DNA from: CAVPTL01 sp963727235
Lineage (GTDB): Bacteria > Actinomycetota > Thermoleophilia > Gaiellales > JAICJC01
DNA length: 64,000 bases
Assembly: GCA_963727235.1 (NCBI GenBank)
Contig: CAVSFZ010000011.1
Coordinates: 33,391 to 97,390 of the forward strand
Direction: 5' to 3'
How positions within the stretch are numbered: position 1 is the stretch's first letter; every line of letters begins with the position of its first letter. The position numbers and the translations under genes were made by a program. Positions 22,926 through 31,467 of this stretch are shown here, in pieces. The notes under the pieces are model-generated. The model was not told the DNA's origin. It was given only the letters and a program-made list of their open reading frames with translations, and searched no databases.

Positions 22926-23666
22926 GTGCCGCGAGCCCTCGTAACAGGCGGAAATTCGGGAATCGGATCCGCCACAGCCGATCTGCTGGCCCAGCGCGGG
23001 GTGGATGTCTGGATCACCTTCGGCGGGCGCAGGGAACTCGCCGAGCAGGTCGTGAGTGCGTGCCGGGAGCGGGGGGTGGAGGCGCGGATGTCGCAGCTCG
23101 ACGTGCGCGATCCGGCGTCGATCGACGGGCTGGTGGCCGAGGTGGCCGAGGCCTGGGGCGAGCTCTCGATTCTGATCAACAACGCCGGCATCTGCCCCTA
23201 CACGCCGCCCGACGACATCACTGTCGATGAGTGGGATGCGGTGCTGGAAACCAACGCCCGGGGGACGTTCCTGATGACCCGGGCGGCGCTCCCGCTGCTG
23301 CGCGCTGCAGCCGGAGACCGGTCGGTGGTCAACATCTCGTCAATCGCGGGGCAGACCGGCGGATACACCACCAGCGTCCACTATGCGGCCAGCAAGGGCG
23401 CGATCCTGGCGATCACCCGCTCCGACGCCCGCCGCCTGGCCGGCGAAGGGATCCGGGTGAACGCGGTCACCCCCGGGCCGATCGATACGTCCATCACCGA
23501 CAAGCTCCACCCCGACGCTCGCGAACGGATGGCCACGGGCGCCCCGATGGGACGTTTTGGCCGTCCCGAGGAGGTCGCTCCTGCGATCGTGCTGCTGGCG
23601 ATGCCGGACTCGTCGTTCACCACCGGCGCGACCTACGACGTCAACGGCGGGGTTCGCATCGACTGA
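22926..23666 (+). CDS. Short-chain dehydrogenase/reductase (SDR)
   Basis: A 246-residue classical SDR with the NAD(P) site TGGNSGIG near residue 8, NNAG, catalytic Ser (NISSIAG), YAASK and the C-terminal GATYDVNGG. It probably oxidises or reduces a hydroxyl or keto group of a small metabolite. GTG start; a TATAGT -10 at 22910-22915 lies 10 nt before it. It converges with the mutarotase-like gene and overlaps it by 26 bp at the 3' ends. It may belong functionally to the catabolic locus that follows. Confidence 0.88.
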   Translation: MPRALVTGGNSGIGSATADLLAQRGVDVWITFGGRRELAEQVVSACRERGVEARMSQLDVRDPASIDGLVAEVAEAWGELSILINNAGICPYTPPDDITVDEWDAVLETNARGTFLMTRAALPLLRAAAGDRSVVNISSIAGQTGGYTTSVHYAASKGAILAITRSDARRLAGEGIRVNAVTPGPIDTSITDKLHPDARERMATGAPMGRFGRPEEVAPAIVLLAMPDSSFTTGATYDVNGGVRID

Positions 23667-24663
23667 GCGTCATGCCCACCTCGACCTGTGCACTTTCGCC
23701 CGGTGCGAGGGTGCGGTGGGTCTTGGTGGTTGCGATCACGCCTCCCAACCCGGCCCCCGGGTAGCTGGTGCACGGCTCGATCGCAATCACATACGCGCGG
23801 CCGTACCAGGGCCAGCCGACCTCCCCTCGGAGCTCCTGCCACACCCATGCATACGGGAACACCTCCAACGGCCAGCTGAGCGTGCAGGCCAGGCCCAGCC
23901 GCGGATTCTCGATGGTGGCCTCCCCGGATGTGAACCCCGACAGGTAGCCGACCAGGCTGCGCCGCTGATCGGACGGCGGCAGAACCGAGAGGTCGAGGTC
24001 GCTGCCGTCGCGATCGGTCACCACCGGCCAGCGGTGGCTGCTGCCCAACACCAACGGGTTCCATCGGGCGTCGATCTCGGGGTCGGCCACCAGTGACGTG
24101 GCCGAGGTGGTGATGCGCACCCCCGGCTCGATCAGCGGCGCACCGAACGACGGGTGGTGACACCACATGTACTCGACCGGCGAGGCGCCCTCGTTGGTGA
24201 TCCGCTCGTCCACCACCACCCCCGAGCCGTCAGCCGACAGCCGCACCTCTCGTTCGATCCAAAACGGCGTGTCGATCAGTCGCACGTCCAGCGCCACACA
24301 GGCATCACCGCCTGCCGTGCGCGCCTCCCGCCATGACCAGCCGCGCATGCAGGCCTCGCCGTGATACGGGTGGGTGATTCCGCCGTGCTCCGACGGCCCG
24401 CCGCCGGAGGGAAGGAGCACCTGCCAGCCGCCGGCATACCGGTTGACCCACGCCGTGATCGAGTCGCCCGCATTGGTGGGGCCGTGCCGCTGGAGCCCCC
24501 AGGGCGTCTTCCACAGCACGTCGACTCCGGTGCGGAGGTCCTGCACCGAGTAGATGTCCCCACCGAGTCCGGGGAGCATCGTCACCCGGACGCGGTCGTT
24601 GGCGAGCACCACGGCGTGGTGGGTTCCCGCCAAGAGCGCGGTTTGGACAGTCGCCTCAGCCAT
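23641..24663 (-). CDS. Aldose 1-epimerase-like (mutarotase fold) protein
   Basis: A 340-residue protein of the galactose-mutarotase-like fold. Recognisable parts are the N-terminal VRVTMLPGLGGDIYSVQDLRTGVDVLWKTPWG, HPYHGEACMRGW, a WCHHPSFGAPL segment with the catalytic-type His, and the C-terminal WPWYGRAYVIAIEPCTSYPG with the usual Glu. Members interconvert sugar anomers or bind sugar-like ligands. It is the last gene of the minus-strand operon 27494-23641 and overlaps the upstream gene by 8 nt. Carbohydrate-type substrates for the locus are thus likely. Confidence 0.8.
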   Translation of the reverse strand: MAEATVQTALLAGTHHAVVLANDRVRVTMLPGLGGDIYSVQDLRTGVDVLWKTPWGLQRHGPTNAGDSITAWVNRYAGGWQVLLPSGGGPSEHGGITHPYHGEACMRGWSWREARTAGGDACVALDVRLIDTPFWIEREVRLSADGSGVVVDERITNEGASPVEYMWCHHPSFGAPLIEPGVRITTSATSLVADPEIDARWNPLVLGSSHRWPVVTDRDGSDLDLSVLPPSDQRRSLVGYLSGFTSGEATIENPRLGLACTLSWPLEVFPYAWVWQELRGEVGWPWYGRAYVIAIEPCTSYPGAGLGGVIATTKTHRTLAPGESAQVEVGMTLSRCEPRR

Positions 24664-25615
24664 CGCCGGTCACACGTACGAAGGTGGCGGGAATCCCGGG
24701 AAGCCGCTTCACCCGGCCGCGGGCTTGGAGGTCTTCGAGGTGGCCGACCACCGGCCCGGCGAGTGTGATGTCCATGGCGCACGGCCAGGATCTCACGCTG
24801 GGAGCCACCAGGTCGATCAGCTCACGCACGGTGAGCGGGGCCGAGTGCTCCAGGGCATCCACCACCGACGCCTCGAGGGCGTTCACGAACGACTCGGTGG
24901 TGTCGAGGAACTCGCTCACCTGGGAGGCTCCCTCGGCCACCGGGAAATGCGACCCCAGCAGCAGCTCAGGTACCGGGTCGCGCAGCTTGGCGATCGTCGC
25001 CCGGTACTCAGCCACGTGGCGGTAGGTCGGTGCGTGCACGGGGTTGCCCGCGGCATCCGGGGTTGCCGCTCCGAGCACGGCATCGGCCACGATCGCCGTG
25101 CGGGTTGCCGGATCGAACACGGTCAGGTGTCCGCGGGTGTGCCCCGGGGTGTGCACGAGCTCCACCGCGCGTCCACCCAGATCGACCGTCGCGGGCGGCG
25201 TGATCGCAGAGTCGACGCGGCCTCCGTCGTCGTTTTGGCGCACCCATGAGCAGAACTCCTCGTCCTCGTCGATGTCGTGTTCGTGTCGGAACTCCCGGTA
25301 GCGGTGATCGATCAGGTCCTCGACCGAGTCGATCCACAGCCGATCGGCTTGGGAACACACCACCTGTGCTCCCGGGGCGATCGCTCGCATGGCGGTGATC
25401 CCGCCGCAGTGATCGACGTCGGCATGCGAGATGACCACGTGTGAGATCTCGACCCCCAGATCCGGCGCCAGCCTGCCGACCGTCGCCGCGGGTGACCCGG
25501 CGACGCCGGTGTCCACCACCAGCGCGGACGCCTCGCCCACCACCACGAAGATGCACACATACTGCTCGCCGAGCGGCGCCTCGAGCCGGTGCACTCCCGC
25601 CGCGACCTGGCTCAT
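24656..25615 (-). CDS. Metallo-beta-lactamase-fold hydrolase
   Basis: A 319-residue MBL-fold protein. The metal motif is SHADVDHCGG, so the second His of the usual HxHxDH is Asp here. Downstream ligands are the His of HTPGHTRGHL, the Asp of VADAVLG, and the His of LLGSHFP. A C-terminal winged-helix-like region (about 230-319) follows, as in many hydrolases of this class. Thioesterase or lactonase activity is possible; the context favours opening a lactone. It overlaps its upstream neighbour by 4 nt. Confidence 0.85.
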   Translation of the reverse strand: MSQVAAGVHRLEAPLGEQYVCIFVVVGEASALVVDTGVAGSPAATVGRLAPDLGVEISHVVISHADVDHCGGITAMRAIAPGAQVVCSQADRLWIDSVEDLIDHRYREFRHEHDIDEDEEFCSWVRQNDDGGRVDSAITPPATVDLGGRAVELVHTPGHTRGHLTVFDPATRTAIVADAVLGAATPDAAGNPVHAPTYRHVAEYRATIAKLRDPVPELLLGSHFPVAEGASQVSEFLDTTESFVNALEASVVDALEHSAPLTVRELIDLVAPSVRSWPCAMDITLAGPVVGHLEDLQARGRVKRLPGIPATFVRVTGDG

Positions 25616-26727
25616 AGCACCGGGGTGGGCGACATCGAGAAGCGCTCCCAGTCCAGCTCGAACCCCAGCCCCGGCCGGTCGCCGATCACCGCCGAGCCCG
25701 CAGAGAAGACCGGCCCGCCGGAGATCAGCCGGTCGGCCGGATCCAGCGGGTTGCCACCGGGGAGATCGCGCTCGAACGACTCGATCAAGGCTCCCGAGGC
25801 CGCCGCCACGTGCGCGCTCATCTCGGGGTACACGTGGAACGAGACCTCGACTCCGTGGCGCTCGGCCAGCTGCAGAACCTCGCGGGCGGGGGTGACGCCC
25901 CCGATGCAGACGAGATCCAGCCGCAGCACGTCCAGCGCCGATGCCCGCAGCAGGTCGCGGTACACCGCTATCGAGCTGAGCTCGTCACCCGCCCCGATCC
26001 GCTGGGGAATCGCGTCACCGAGCGCGCGGTAGCCGTCGATGTCCTCGGGCACGAGCGGATCCTCGAGCCAGGCCAGCTCCGGCGCATCCCACAGTGCCAC
26101 CTCGGCGGCGGCGGAGGCGGCGTCCGTCCAGGCATAGCCGGCGTCGACCACGAGACCTGTCGCGGCAGGAAGGGGTGCTTTCAGCAGGTCGAACAGCCGG
26201 GCCATGCGGGCCGGGTCGGGGTCGCGGGCGATCTTCACCAGGCGATGGCCGGCGGCGGCGTTTCGCAGCACGTCTGCGGCCAGCGACTCGGGTGTTCGGT
26301 CAGGGGTGGGGTAGGCGGCCACCGACATCACCGGCAGCCGGCCGTGCTCGGCCCCCAGCAGCCTCCACAGCGGCACGCCGTGGCGCTGGGCGGCGACGTC
26401 CCACAGGGCGATGTCCACCAATCCCACCGCCCGTACCACCAGCCCCACCCGGCCGGGCATGATTGTGGCCCGGGACGCCTGACGCCATGCCGCCTCCGGA
26501 TCGGCGCTGTCGCTGCCGATCAGCGCCGGGGAGACCAGCTGCTGTACGCAGGCGGCGACCGGCGCTTCGCGGGTGAGGCAGTAGGCCCGCCCCGACAGCC
26601 CCTGTTCGGTGGTGACTCGGACGGCGGCGTACTCTCGCGAGCGGATCTCGCCGGAGGCAATCCGGATCGGCACGGGCAGGTCGAGCCGGGCGGTGCCCAC
26701 CTCGATGGCGGCGATCGGGTCGATCAC
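25612..26727 (-). CDS. Enolase-superfamily enzyme (mandelate racemase/muconate lactonizing type)
   Basis: A 371-residue protein with the capping domain (1-120) and a C-terminal barrel. Active-site features are K-I-A-R in place of KxK at the end of strand 2, metal ligands in VVDAGYAW and LEDP, a GAGDE segment, and the His of SFHVYPEM at the end of strand 7. His at this position is typical of acid-sugar dehydratases and mandelate racemase. The substrate is unknown; an aldonic or uronic acid dehydratase would fit the neighbouring SDR and mutarotase. It overlaps both neighbours by 4 nt. Confidence 0.87.
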   Translation of the reverse strand: MIDPIAAIEVGTARLDLPVPIRIASGEIRSREYAAVRVTTEQGLSGRAYCLTREAPVAACVQQLVSPALIGSDSADPEAAWRQASRATIMPGRVGLVVRAVGLVDIALWDVAAQRHGVPLWRLLGAEHGRLPVMSVAAYPTPDRTPESLAADVLRNAAAGHRLVKIARDPDPARMARLFDLLKAPLPAATGLVVDAGYAWTDAASAAAEVALWDAPELAWLEDPLVPEDIDGYRALGDAIPQRIGAGDELSSIAVYRDLLRASALDVLRLDLVCIGGVTPAREVLQLAERHGVEVSFHVYPEMSAHVAAASGALIESFERDLPGGNPLDPADRLISGGPVFSAGSAVIGDRPGLGFELDWERFSMSPTPVL

Positions 26728-27494
26728 GGAGGCGGATCCAGTGCGGTGGTGGGGATGCCGTAGTCACTCAGGAAGCCGCCGTCGGCGTACAGCACCTGGC
26801 CGGTGATGTAGGAGGCTTCGGGCGAGGCGAGGAAGCTGACGGTGGCCGCGATCTCGTCGGCGCCGGCCGCCCGTCGCATCGGGATCCGGCCCATCACGGC
26901 GGCTTCGTCCAGTTCCCCGCTGGCGAGCCCTTCCCGGAACACGCCGGTGTCGACGTAGCCGGGGCCGACCGCGTTTACCCGCACGCCCCGCTCGGCCCAT
27001 TCCACCGCGGCGGTGCGGGTGAGTGAGACGATCGCGGCTTTGGTGGCCGCGTAGGGAGCGCGGCCGGGGGCGCCGCGGGCGGCCGCCACCGATGCGATGT
27101 TCACGATCGAGCCGGCGCCCTCGGCCAGCATGATCCGGCCGGCGGCCTGGAGGCAGTTGAACGTGCCGTGCAGGTTGACGTCGACGACCGCCGACCATGT
27201 CTCCCAGCTGAGCGTCTCGGTGCGGCCGTGAATCTGGATCCCGGCATTGTCGACCAGCAGATCCAGTCCGCCCGCGCTGCTTCGGATATCGGTGAACACC
27301 TGGTCGACCTGCTCGCGGTCGCGGATGTCGAGGTTTCGGTAGTCGACGCCGGTCGCCTCGCCGGCGGTCTCGCCGGGGTCGATGTCGGCGGCCACCGTCG
27401 TCCATCCCTCCGCGGCCAGCCGTGAGGCGATGGCCCAGCCGATCCCGGAGGCACCCCCGGTGACGACTGCGATGCGAGCCCTGTTGGGGGTCAT
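26724..27494 (-). CDS. SDR oxidoreductase, first gene of the minus-strand operon
   Basis: A 256-residue SDR. The ATG at 27494 is preceded by GAGAGGAG, whereas the frame extends upstream without support. Motifs are TGGASGIG, the DIDPG specificity loop (NAD preferred), DNAG, NIASVAA, YAATK and GQVLYADGG. It is divergent from the GntR/FCD regulator with 95-107 bp between them, so it should be controlled by that regulator. It probably performs a dehydrogenation early in the pathway. Confidence 0.9.
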   Translation of the reverse strand: MTPNRARIAVVTGGASGIGWAIASRLAAEGWTTVAADIDPGETAGEATGVDYRNLDIRDREQVDQVFTDIRSSAGGLDLLVDNAGIQIHGRTETLSWETWSAVVDVNLHGTFNCLQAAGRIMLAEGAGSIVNIASVAAARGAPGRAPYAATKAAIVSLTRTAAVEWAERGVRVNAVGPGYVDTGVFREGLASGELDEAAVMGRIPMRRAAGADEIAATVSFLASPEASYITGQVLYADGGFLSDYGIPTTALDPPP

Positions 27495-27547
27495 GGATCT
27501 CCTCTCGAAGCCGGTGTTTTCGGCCCTTGACCGCTCCCGGATTTCGC

Positions 27548-27605
27548 TATAGTATCTAGCGCCATGCTTGGTGGCAACCCAACCGTGGTGTGGCCCGGGC
27601 CGTGA
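27548..27605 (+). promoter_or_regulatory. GntR-gene promoter with a 13-codon upstream ORF
   Basis: TATAGT (27548-27553) lies inside a short imperfect dyad (GCTA...TAGC) between the divergent SDR and GntR genes and is a candidate operator. Ten bases later, ATG 27564 opens a 13-codon ORF whose TGA (27603-27605) overlaps GTG 27602, one of two in-frame starts of the regulator (the other is GTG 27590). This layout would couple translation of the regulator to the small ORF. Confidence 0.4.
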
Positions 27606-28294
27606 CGGAGCCACTCCGTCCGCTGTCTCGTCAAAGCGTCGCGGACGACGCCTACACACAGCTGCGAACGGCCATCCAGGACGGGTCGCTGCCCCCCGGC
27701 ACCCGCCTGGTGGAGCGCCGGATCGCAGCCCAGTTTCACATCAGCCATATTCCGGTGCGCGAGGCGCTGGCACGGCTCAGCGACGACGGCCTGGTCGATC
27801 GGGCGGCCGGGCGCGGAGCCCGGGTCGCCTCCCTGGGCCGGCGCGAGCTGGAGGAGATCTCGACCGTTCGGGTGGTGCTCGAGCAGCTGGTTGCGGTGCG
27901 CGCCCAGACCCATGCACCGCCGGGCACCGAGGACGAGCTTCGGACGGTGGCAGCGGCCATGGCCGCCGCCGCGATCGAGGGCGACCGCGACAGAGTGGCG
28001 GACCTCGACCGGGAGTTCCACGAGCGGCTGTGGACGGCCACCGATCACCAGACGCTGATTCAGCTGGTCGAAGGACTGCGCGGGCGGATCGCCGCCTTCC
28101 TGCGCCGGGCCACGTATCTGCTGGAGCAGGGCCAGCTGGTGGCGCACACCGCCTCGCACGTCGAGCTGATCGACGCCATCTTCAGTGGTGACCCGGATCG
28201 GGCCAAGGCCAAGATGGCCGAGCACATCCAGATCGCCGCCGCGCGCGTCGATCACTCGCTGGTCTCCGACGAGGACGGATCCGATGGGGAGTGA
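27590..28294 (+). CDS. GntR-family regulator with FCD domain
   Basis: A 234-residue (or 230 from GTG 27602) FadR/FCD-type regulator. The winged helix is residues 15-80 (AYTQLRTAIQDGSLPPGTRL, then FHISHIPVREALARL). The FCD ligand-binding domain follows, with the metal-binding pattern D..REFHERL, and His residues in the TASHVELIDAI segment. FCD regulators usually sense the acid substrate of the operon they control. It heads the plus-strand operon and faces the minus-strand operon. The next gene starts 11 nt before its stop. Confidence 0.93.
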   Translation: MARAVTEPLRPLSRQSVADDAYTQLRTAIQDGSLPPGTRLVERRIAAQFHISHIPVREALARLSDDGLVDRAAGRGARVASLGRRELEEISTVRVVLEQLVAVRAQTHAPPGTEDELRTVAAAMAAAAIEGDRDRVADLDREFHERLWTATDHQTLIQLVEGLRGRIAAFLRRATYLLEQGQLVAHTASHVELIDAIFSGDPDRAKAKMAEHIQIAAARVDHSLVSDEDGSDGE

Positions 28295-29276
28295 GCTGAT
28301 TGTCATCACCGACTCGGATCTTCCCGGAAATGCGACCGAGAATGTGCTTTCCGACGCCGGTTACCGGGTCGTCCGGGCTTCATGTTCGAACGAGCAGGAC
28401 GTGCTCGACGTCGCCACCGGCGCGCGCGCGCTGATCGTGCAGTGGGCGCCGATCACCGCAACGGTGATCGACTCGCTCGATGCCTGTGAGTTCATCAGCC
28501 GCATCGGCATCGGCTTGGACATGATCGACCTGGAGGCCGCCACCGGAAAAGGCATCGCGGTCGCCAACACGCCGGACTACTGCGTCGAGGAGGTGGCGGC
28601 GCACACAGCCGCGCTGGTGCTCGCGGGTACTCGGGGTCTGCGCACGCTCGACGCGGGCATCCGCCGAAACCAATGGGAGCCGATCGAGCATGCACCGCTG
28701 GCCCGCCGCCCGTCGGCCATGACCGCGGTGGTACTCGGGTTCGGCCGGATCGGCCGTCGGGTGGCTCGGATCCTGGATTCGGTCGGCTTTCGCGTGATCG
28801 TCAGCGACCCGTATGTGCCGCTGGGCGATATCGGCGATCTCGGATACGCGACCGCACCCTTGGAGCAAGCGCTTCTGGCTGCCGACGTGCTCACCCTGCA
28901 CGTTCCGCTGACGCCGGAGACGCGCGGCCTGATCGGCGAGCGGGAGCTGGCGCTGATCCCCCCGGGGAGCCTGATCGTCAACACCTGCCGGGGCGGGCTG
29001 ATCGATGAGCAGGCACTCGCCCGTGCACTCACGTCGGGCCACGTCGGCGGAGCCGGCCTGGACGTGTTCGAGCACGAGCCGCTGGCGGAGTCCAGTCCTC
29101 TGCGGGATGCGCCCAACGTGATCCTCACCCCGCACGCAGCCTGGTACTCCCCCGAGTCGCTGGCCGACCTGACCGTGCGCGCCGCCCACCAGACGGTGGA
29201 TTTCCTGGCCGGCCGCCGGCCTCAGGCGATCGTCAATCCGCGATACGTCGATGCACTCCGATCGGGACGGCCATGA
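28284..29276 (+). CDS. D-2-hydroxyacid dehydrogenase (phosphoglycerate dehydrogenase-like)
   Basis: A 330-residue NAD-dependent D-isomer-specific 2-hydroxyacid dehydrogenase. The Rossmann motif is VLGFGRIGRRVARI. Catalytic residues are the Arg of NTCRGGLIDE, the Glu of DVFEHEP and the His of LTPHAAW. ATG 28284 gives the expected N terminus (ELIVITDSDLPG). It lacks the ACT domain of SerA, so amino-acid synthesis is unlikely; it more probably acts on a 2-hydroxy or 2-keto acid of the catabolic pathway. ATGA overlap with the next gene. Confidence 0.88.
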   Translation: MGSELIVITDSDLPGNATENVLSDAGYRVVRASCSNEQDVLDVATGARALIVQWAPITATVIDSLDACEFISRIGIGLDMIDLEAATGKGIAVANTPDYCVEEVAAHTAALVLAGTRGLRTLDAGIRRNQWEPIEHAPLARRPSAMTAVVLGFGRIGRRVARILDSVGFRVIVSDPYVPLGDIGDLGYATAPLEQALLAADVLTLHVPLTPETRGLIGERELALIPPGSLIVNTCRGGLIDEQALARALTSGHVGGAGLDVFEHEPLAESSPLRDAPNVILTPHAAWYSPESLADLTVRAAHQTVDFLAGRRPQAIVNPRYVDALRSGRP

Positions 29277-30064
29277 GCCGGCTGTGGCGCGGAGCTCAAA
29301 GGCCCGGTCAGGTCGAGCGAGCCGAGATCTCGGAGCGGGCATGGTCGACGCCGTGGGACGCCCCTGCGGTGCCGCCCTTCCCTATCGGCTTTCGCGACGT
29401 CACGGTGCTGACCGTGTGCTACCGCAGCGACCGGGAGGCCATCGAGCAGCTGGTGCCGGCGCCCCTCGAGGTCATCAGCGACGTGGTCGTGGCCCACATC
29501 TATCGCATGCCCGACGTCGACTTCATGGGCCGGGTGAACGAGTGCAACGTGATGGTGGGAGTGCGGCTGGGAGCAGACACGACCGGCGGCTACACCACCG
29601 CCCAGTACCTCGACTCGCCCGAGGGGGTGGCCCACGGCCGCGAGGTGCACGGCCAGCCCAAGAAGGTCGCCGAGGTGAGCCTCGAGACACGTGGCGATCT
29701 GGTGGTCGGACGGGTCACGCGCAACGGCATCGAGGTGCTCACCGCAACCCTGCCGTACAAGCAGCGGGCATGTCCGCAGAAGGACATGCTGGCGCACTAC
29801 GACTTCAGCGAGAACATCAACCTCAAGCTGATCCCGTCCATCGACGGCTCGGTCGCCATTCGTCAGCTGACCGCCCGCCGGCTGCAGGACGTGCGGGTCT
29901 CCGAGTGTCACACCGGCCCCTGCACCGTCGAGCTGCGGCCCAATGCGCAGGCGCCGGTGTTCCGGCTGCCGGTGCGAGAACCGCTGGACGGGTTCCTGTG
30001 GCGGACCGACTTCACGCTCACGGCAGGACGAGTGCTTCACGACTATCCGGCAGGGCGGTCATGA
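29273..30064 (+). CDS. Acetoacetate decarboxylase-family protein
   Basis: A 263-residue ADC-family protein. The signature REVHGQPKK (residues 123-131) holds the tandem Lys pair; by analogy with clostridial ADC, Lys130 would form the Schiff base. The C-terminal part has the conserved ENINLKLIPSIDG. True ADC makes acetone from acetoacetate, but many ADC-like proteins catalyse other Schiff-base reactions on keto acids, including aldol or hydration steps. Its place in a sugar- or acid-type operon suggests such an ADC-like role. Confidence 0.85.
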   Translation: MSRLWRGAQRPGQVERAEISERAWSTPWDAPAVPPFPIGFRDVTVLTVCYRSDREAIEQLVPAPLEVISDVVVAHIYRMPDVDFMGRVNECNVMVGVRLGADTTGGYTTAQYLDSPEGVAHGREVHGQPKKVAEVSLETRGDLVVGRVTRNGIEVLTATLPYKQRACPQKDMLAHYDFSENINLKLIPSIDGSVAIRQLTARRLQDVRVSECHTGPCTVELRPNAQAPVFRLPVREPLDGFLWRTDFTLTAGRVLHDYPAGRS

Positions 30065-31467
30065 CCCGGCGGACCCTCACCGGCACCCTGCTCGCAGGAG
30101 TCGCGCGAGCGCCGCATCGGGTCACTGCCGGGATGCCGATCGGGCCGTGGGGGGCGCGAGCCACACAGACGTCCACCGGGATCCACAAGCCGCTGACCGT
30201 GACCGCGCTGGTACTCGGCGGGCCGGACACCGGCCCCGCCGCGGTGGTAATCGCAATCGACACGGTCAGCTGGCCCACCGACCTGGGCGCCTCGGTGGCG
30301 GAGGAGGTTGCCGCAGCGGTGGGAGTGGATTCCACGGCGGTGTTCCTGGCGGCCTCCCACACCCACAGTGGGCTGTCGCTGGACGAGACCTACCTGGCGC
30401 CGTGGGATCCGGACGGCAGCGCCCGCGAGCGGCGCGCCGAGCTGATGGCCGAGCTCCCCGGGATCGCAGTCGCGGCGGCCGGCGCCTGCCGACCGGTGCG
30501 GGCGGTCGCGACCCGCGTTCCGTGTGCGATTGCGCGCTCGCGCCGGCAACAGGCGTTTGGACGCCGGCTGGTGGGAGTCGCTGACGTGCCCTCGGATGAG
30601 ACGCTGGACGTGGTCGACCTGCTGGCCGAGGACGGTTCCAGCCTGGCCACCGTGGTGGCGTTTGGCTGCCATCCCACCGTGCTGGCGTGGGGCAACCTCC
30701 TGATCTCTCCCGATTACATTGCCGAGCTGCGTGAGGTGGTCGAGCGTGAGACCGGTGCACCCGCGCTGTTCCTGCAGGGCTGCGGTGCGGACCGCGCGCC
30801 GGCCGCAGGCTTCTCGAACCAGGTGGCCGACGCCGACGCGGTCGGTCGGGCGGTCGGCCACGCGGCCGTGGCCGCACTGCTCGAGAGCCGCCAGGCCCTG
30901 CTCGAGATCGAGCCGGTCGAGGTGAGGGAATCCGGCGCGGCCCTGTGCATCACCCGAGCGTCGCTGCCCCAGCGACCGGACGTCGAGGTATCCGTGGGGG
31001 TGAGCGAGCTCGACCTGCCTCTGCGGCCCCTCGATCCGGCCGCCGCCCGGCGCCGCGCCGAGCAGGCTCGTGAGCGCGTCAACTCCGGTGATCAGTCGGC
31101 GTCCGTGGCGCTTCAGCGGGCGCTGATCGAGCAGGATCTGGCCCAGCGATTCCCCGACGGCGACACCGGGCGGGCCCGCCCTGTGGTGATCCGGCTGGGC
31201 GATGAGCTGGCGCTGGTCGGATGGCCCGGAGAGCTCTCCGGCGCCTACGACCACGCGTTCCAAGCCGCCGCCCAGCCGGTGCACGTGATCACCGCGACCA
31301 ATGTGTGCGACTCGGTCGGATACCTGCCGGCGTTCGAACAGTTCGCGGAGGGCGGCTACGAGGTCGATGCCTCGCCCTTTCTCCCCGATGCCTCGGCCCG
31401 TGCGGTCGACGGTGTCGCACGTCTCGTTCTCAGTCCTTCATCCCACGACGAAAGGGAATCCCAGTGA
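30061..31467 (+). CDS. Neutral/alkaline ceramidase-like hydrolase domain protein
   Basis: A 468-residue protein related to the N-terminal domain of neutral ceramidases (PF04734-like). Features are RVTAGMPIGPWGARATQT near the start, IAIDTVSWP, AASHTHSGLSLDE (zinc-site His pair), VAFGCHPTVLAWGNLLISPDY and FLQGCGADRAPAAG. It has no signal peptide and starts by ATGA overlap with the ADC gene, so it acts inside the cell. True ceramidase function is doubtful; a zinc amidase on an N-acyl or sugar-amide substrate is conceivable. Confidence 0.75.
   Translation: MTRRTLTGTLLAGVARAPHRVTAGMPIGPWGARATQTSTGIHKPLTVTALVLGGPDTGPAAVVIAIDTVSWPTDLGASVAEEVAAAVGVDSTAVFLAASHTHSGLSLDETYLAPWDPDGSARERRAELMAELPGIAVAAAGACRPVRAVATRVPCAIARSRRQQAFGRRLVGVADVPSDETLDVVDLLAEDGSSLATVVAFGCHPTVLAWGNLLISPDYIAELREVVERETGAPALFLQGCGADRAPAAGFSNQVADADAVGRAVGHAAVAALLESRQALLEIEPVEVRESGAALCITRASLPQRPDVEVSVGVSELDLPLRPLDPAAARRRAEQARERVNSGDQSASVALQRALIEQDLAQRFPDGDTGRARPVVIRLGDELALVGWPGELSGAYDHAFQAAAQPVHVITATNVCDSVGYLPAFEQFAEGGYEVDASPFLPDASARAVDGVARLVLSPSSHDERESQ

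Noticed and set aside
28185..28283. Upstream extension of the 2-hydroxyacid dehydrogenase
   Set aside because: It overlaps the end of the GntR gene in another frame; ATG 28284 gives the normal N terminus.
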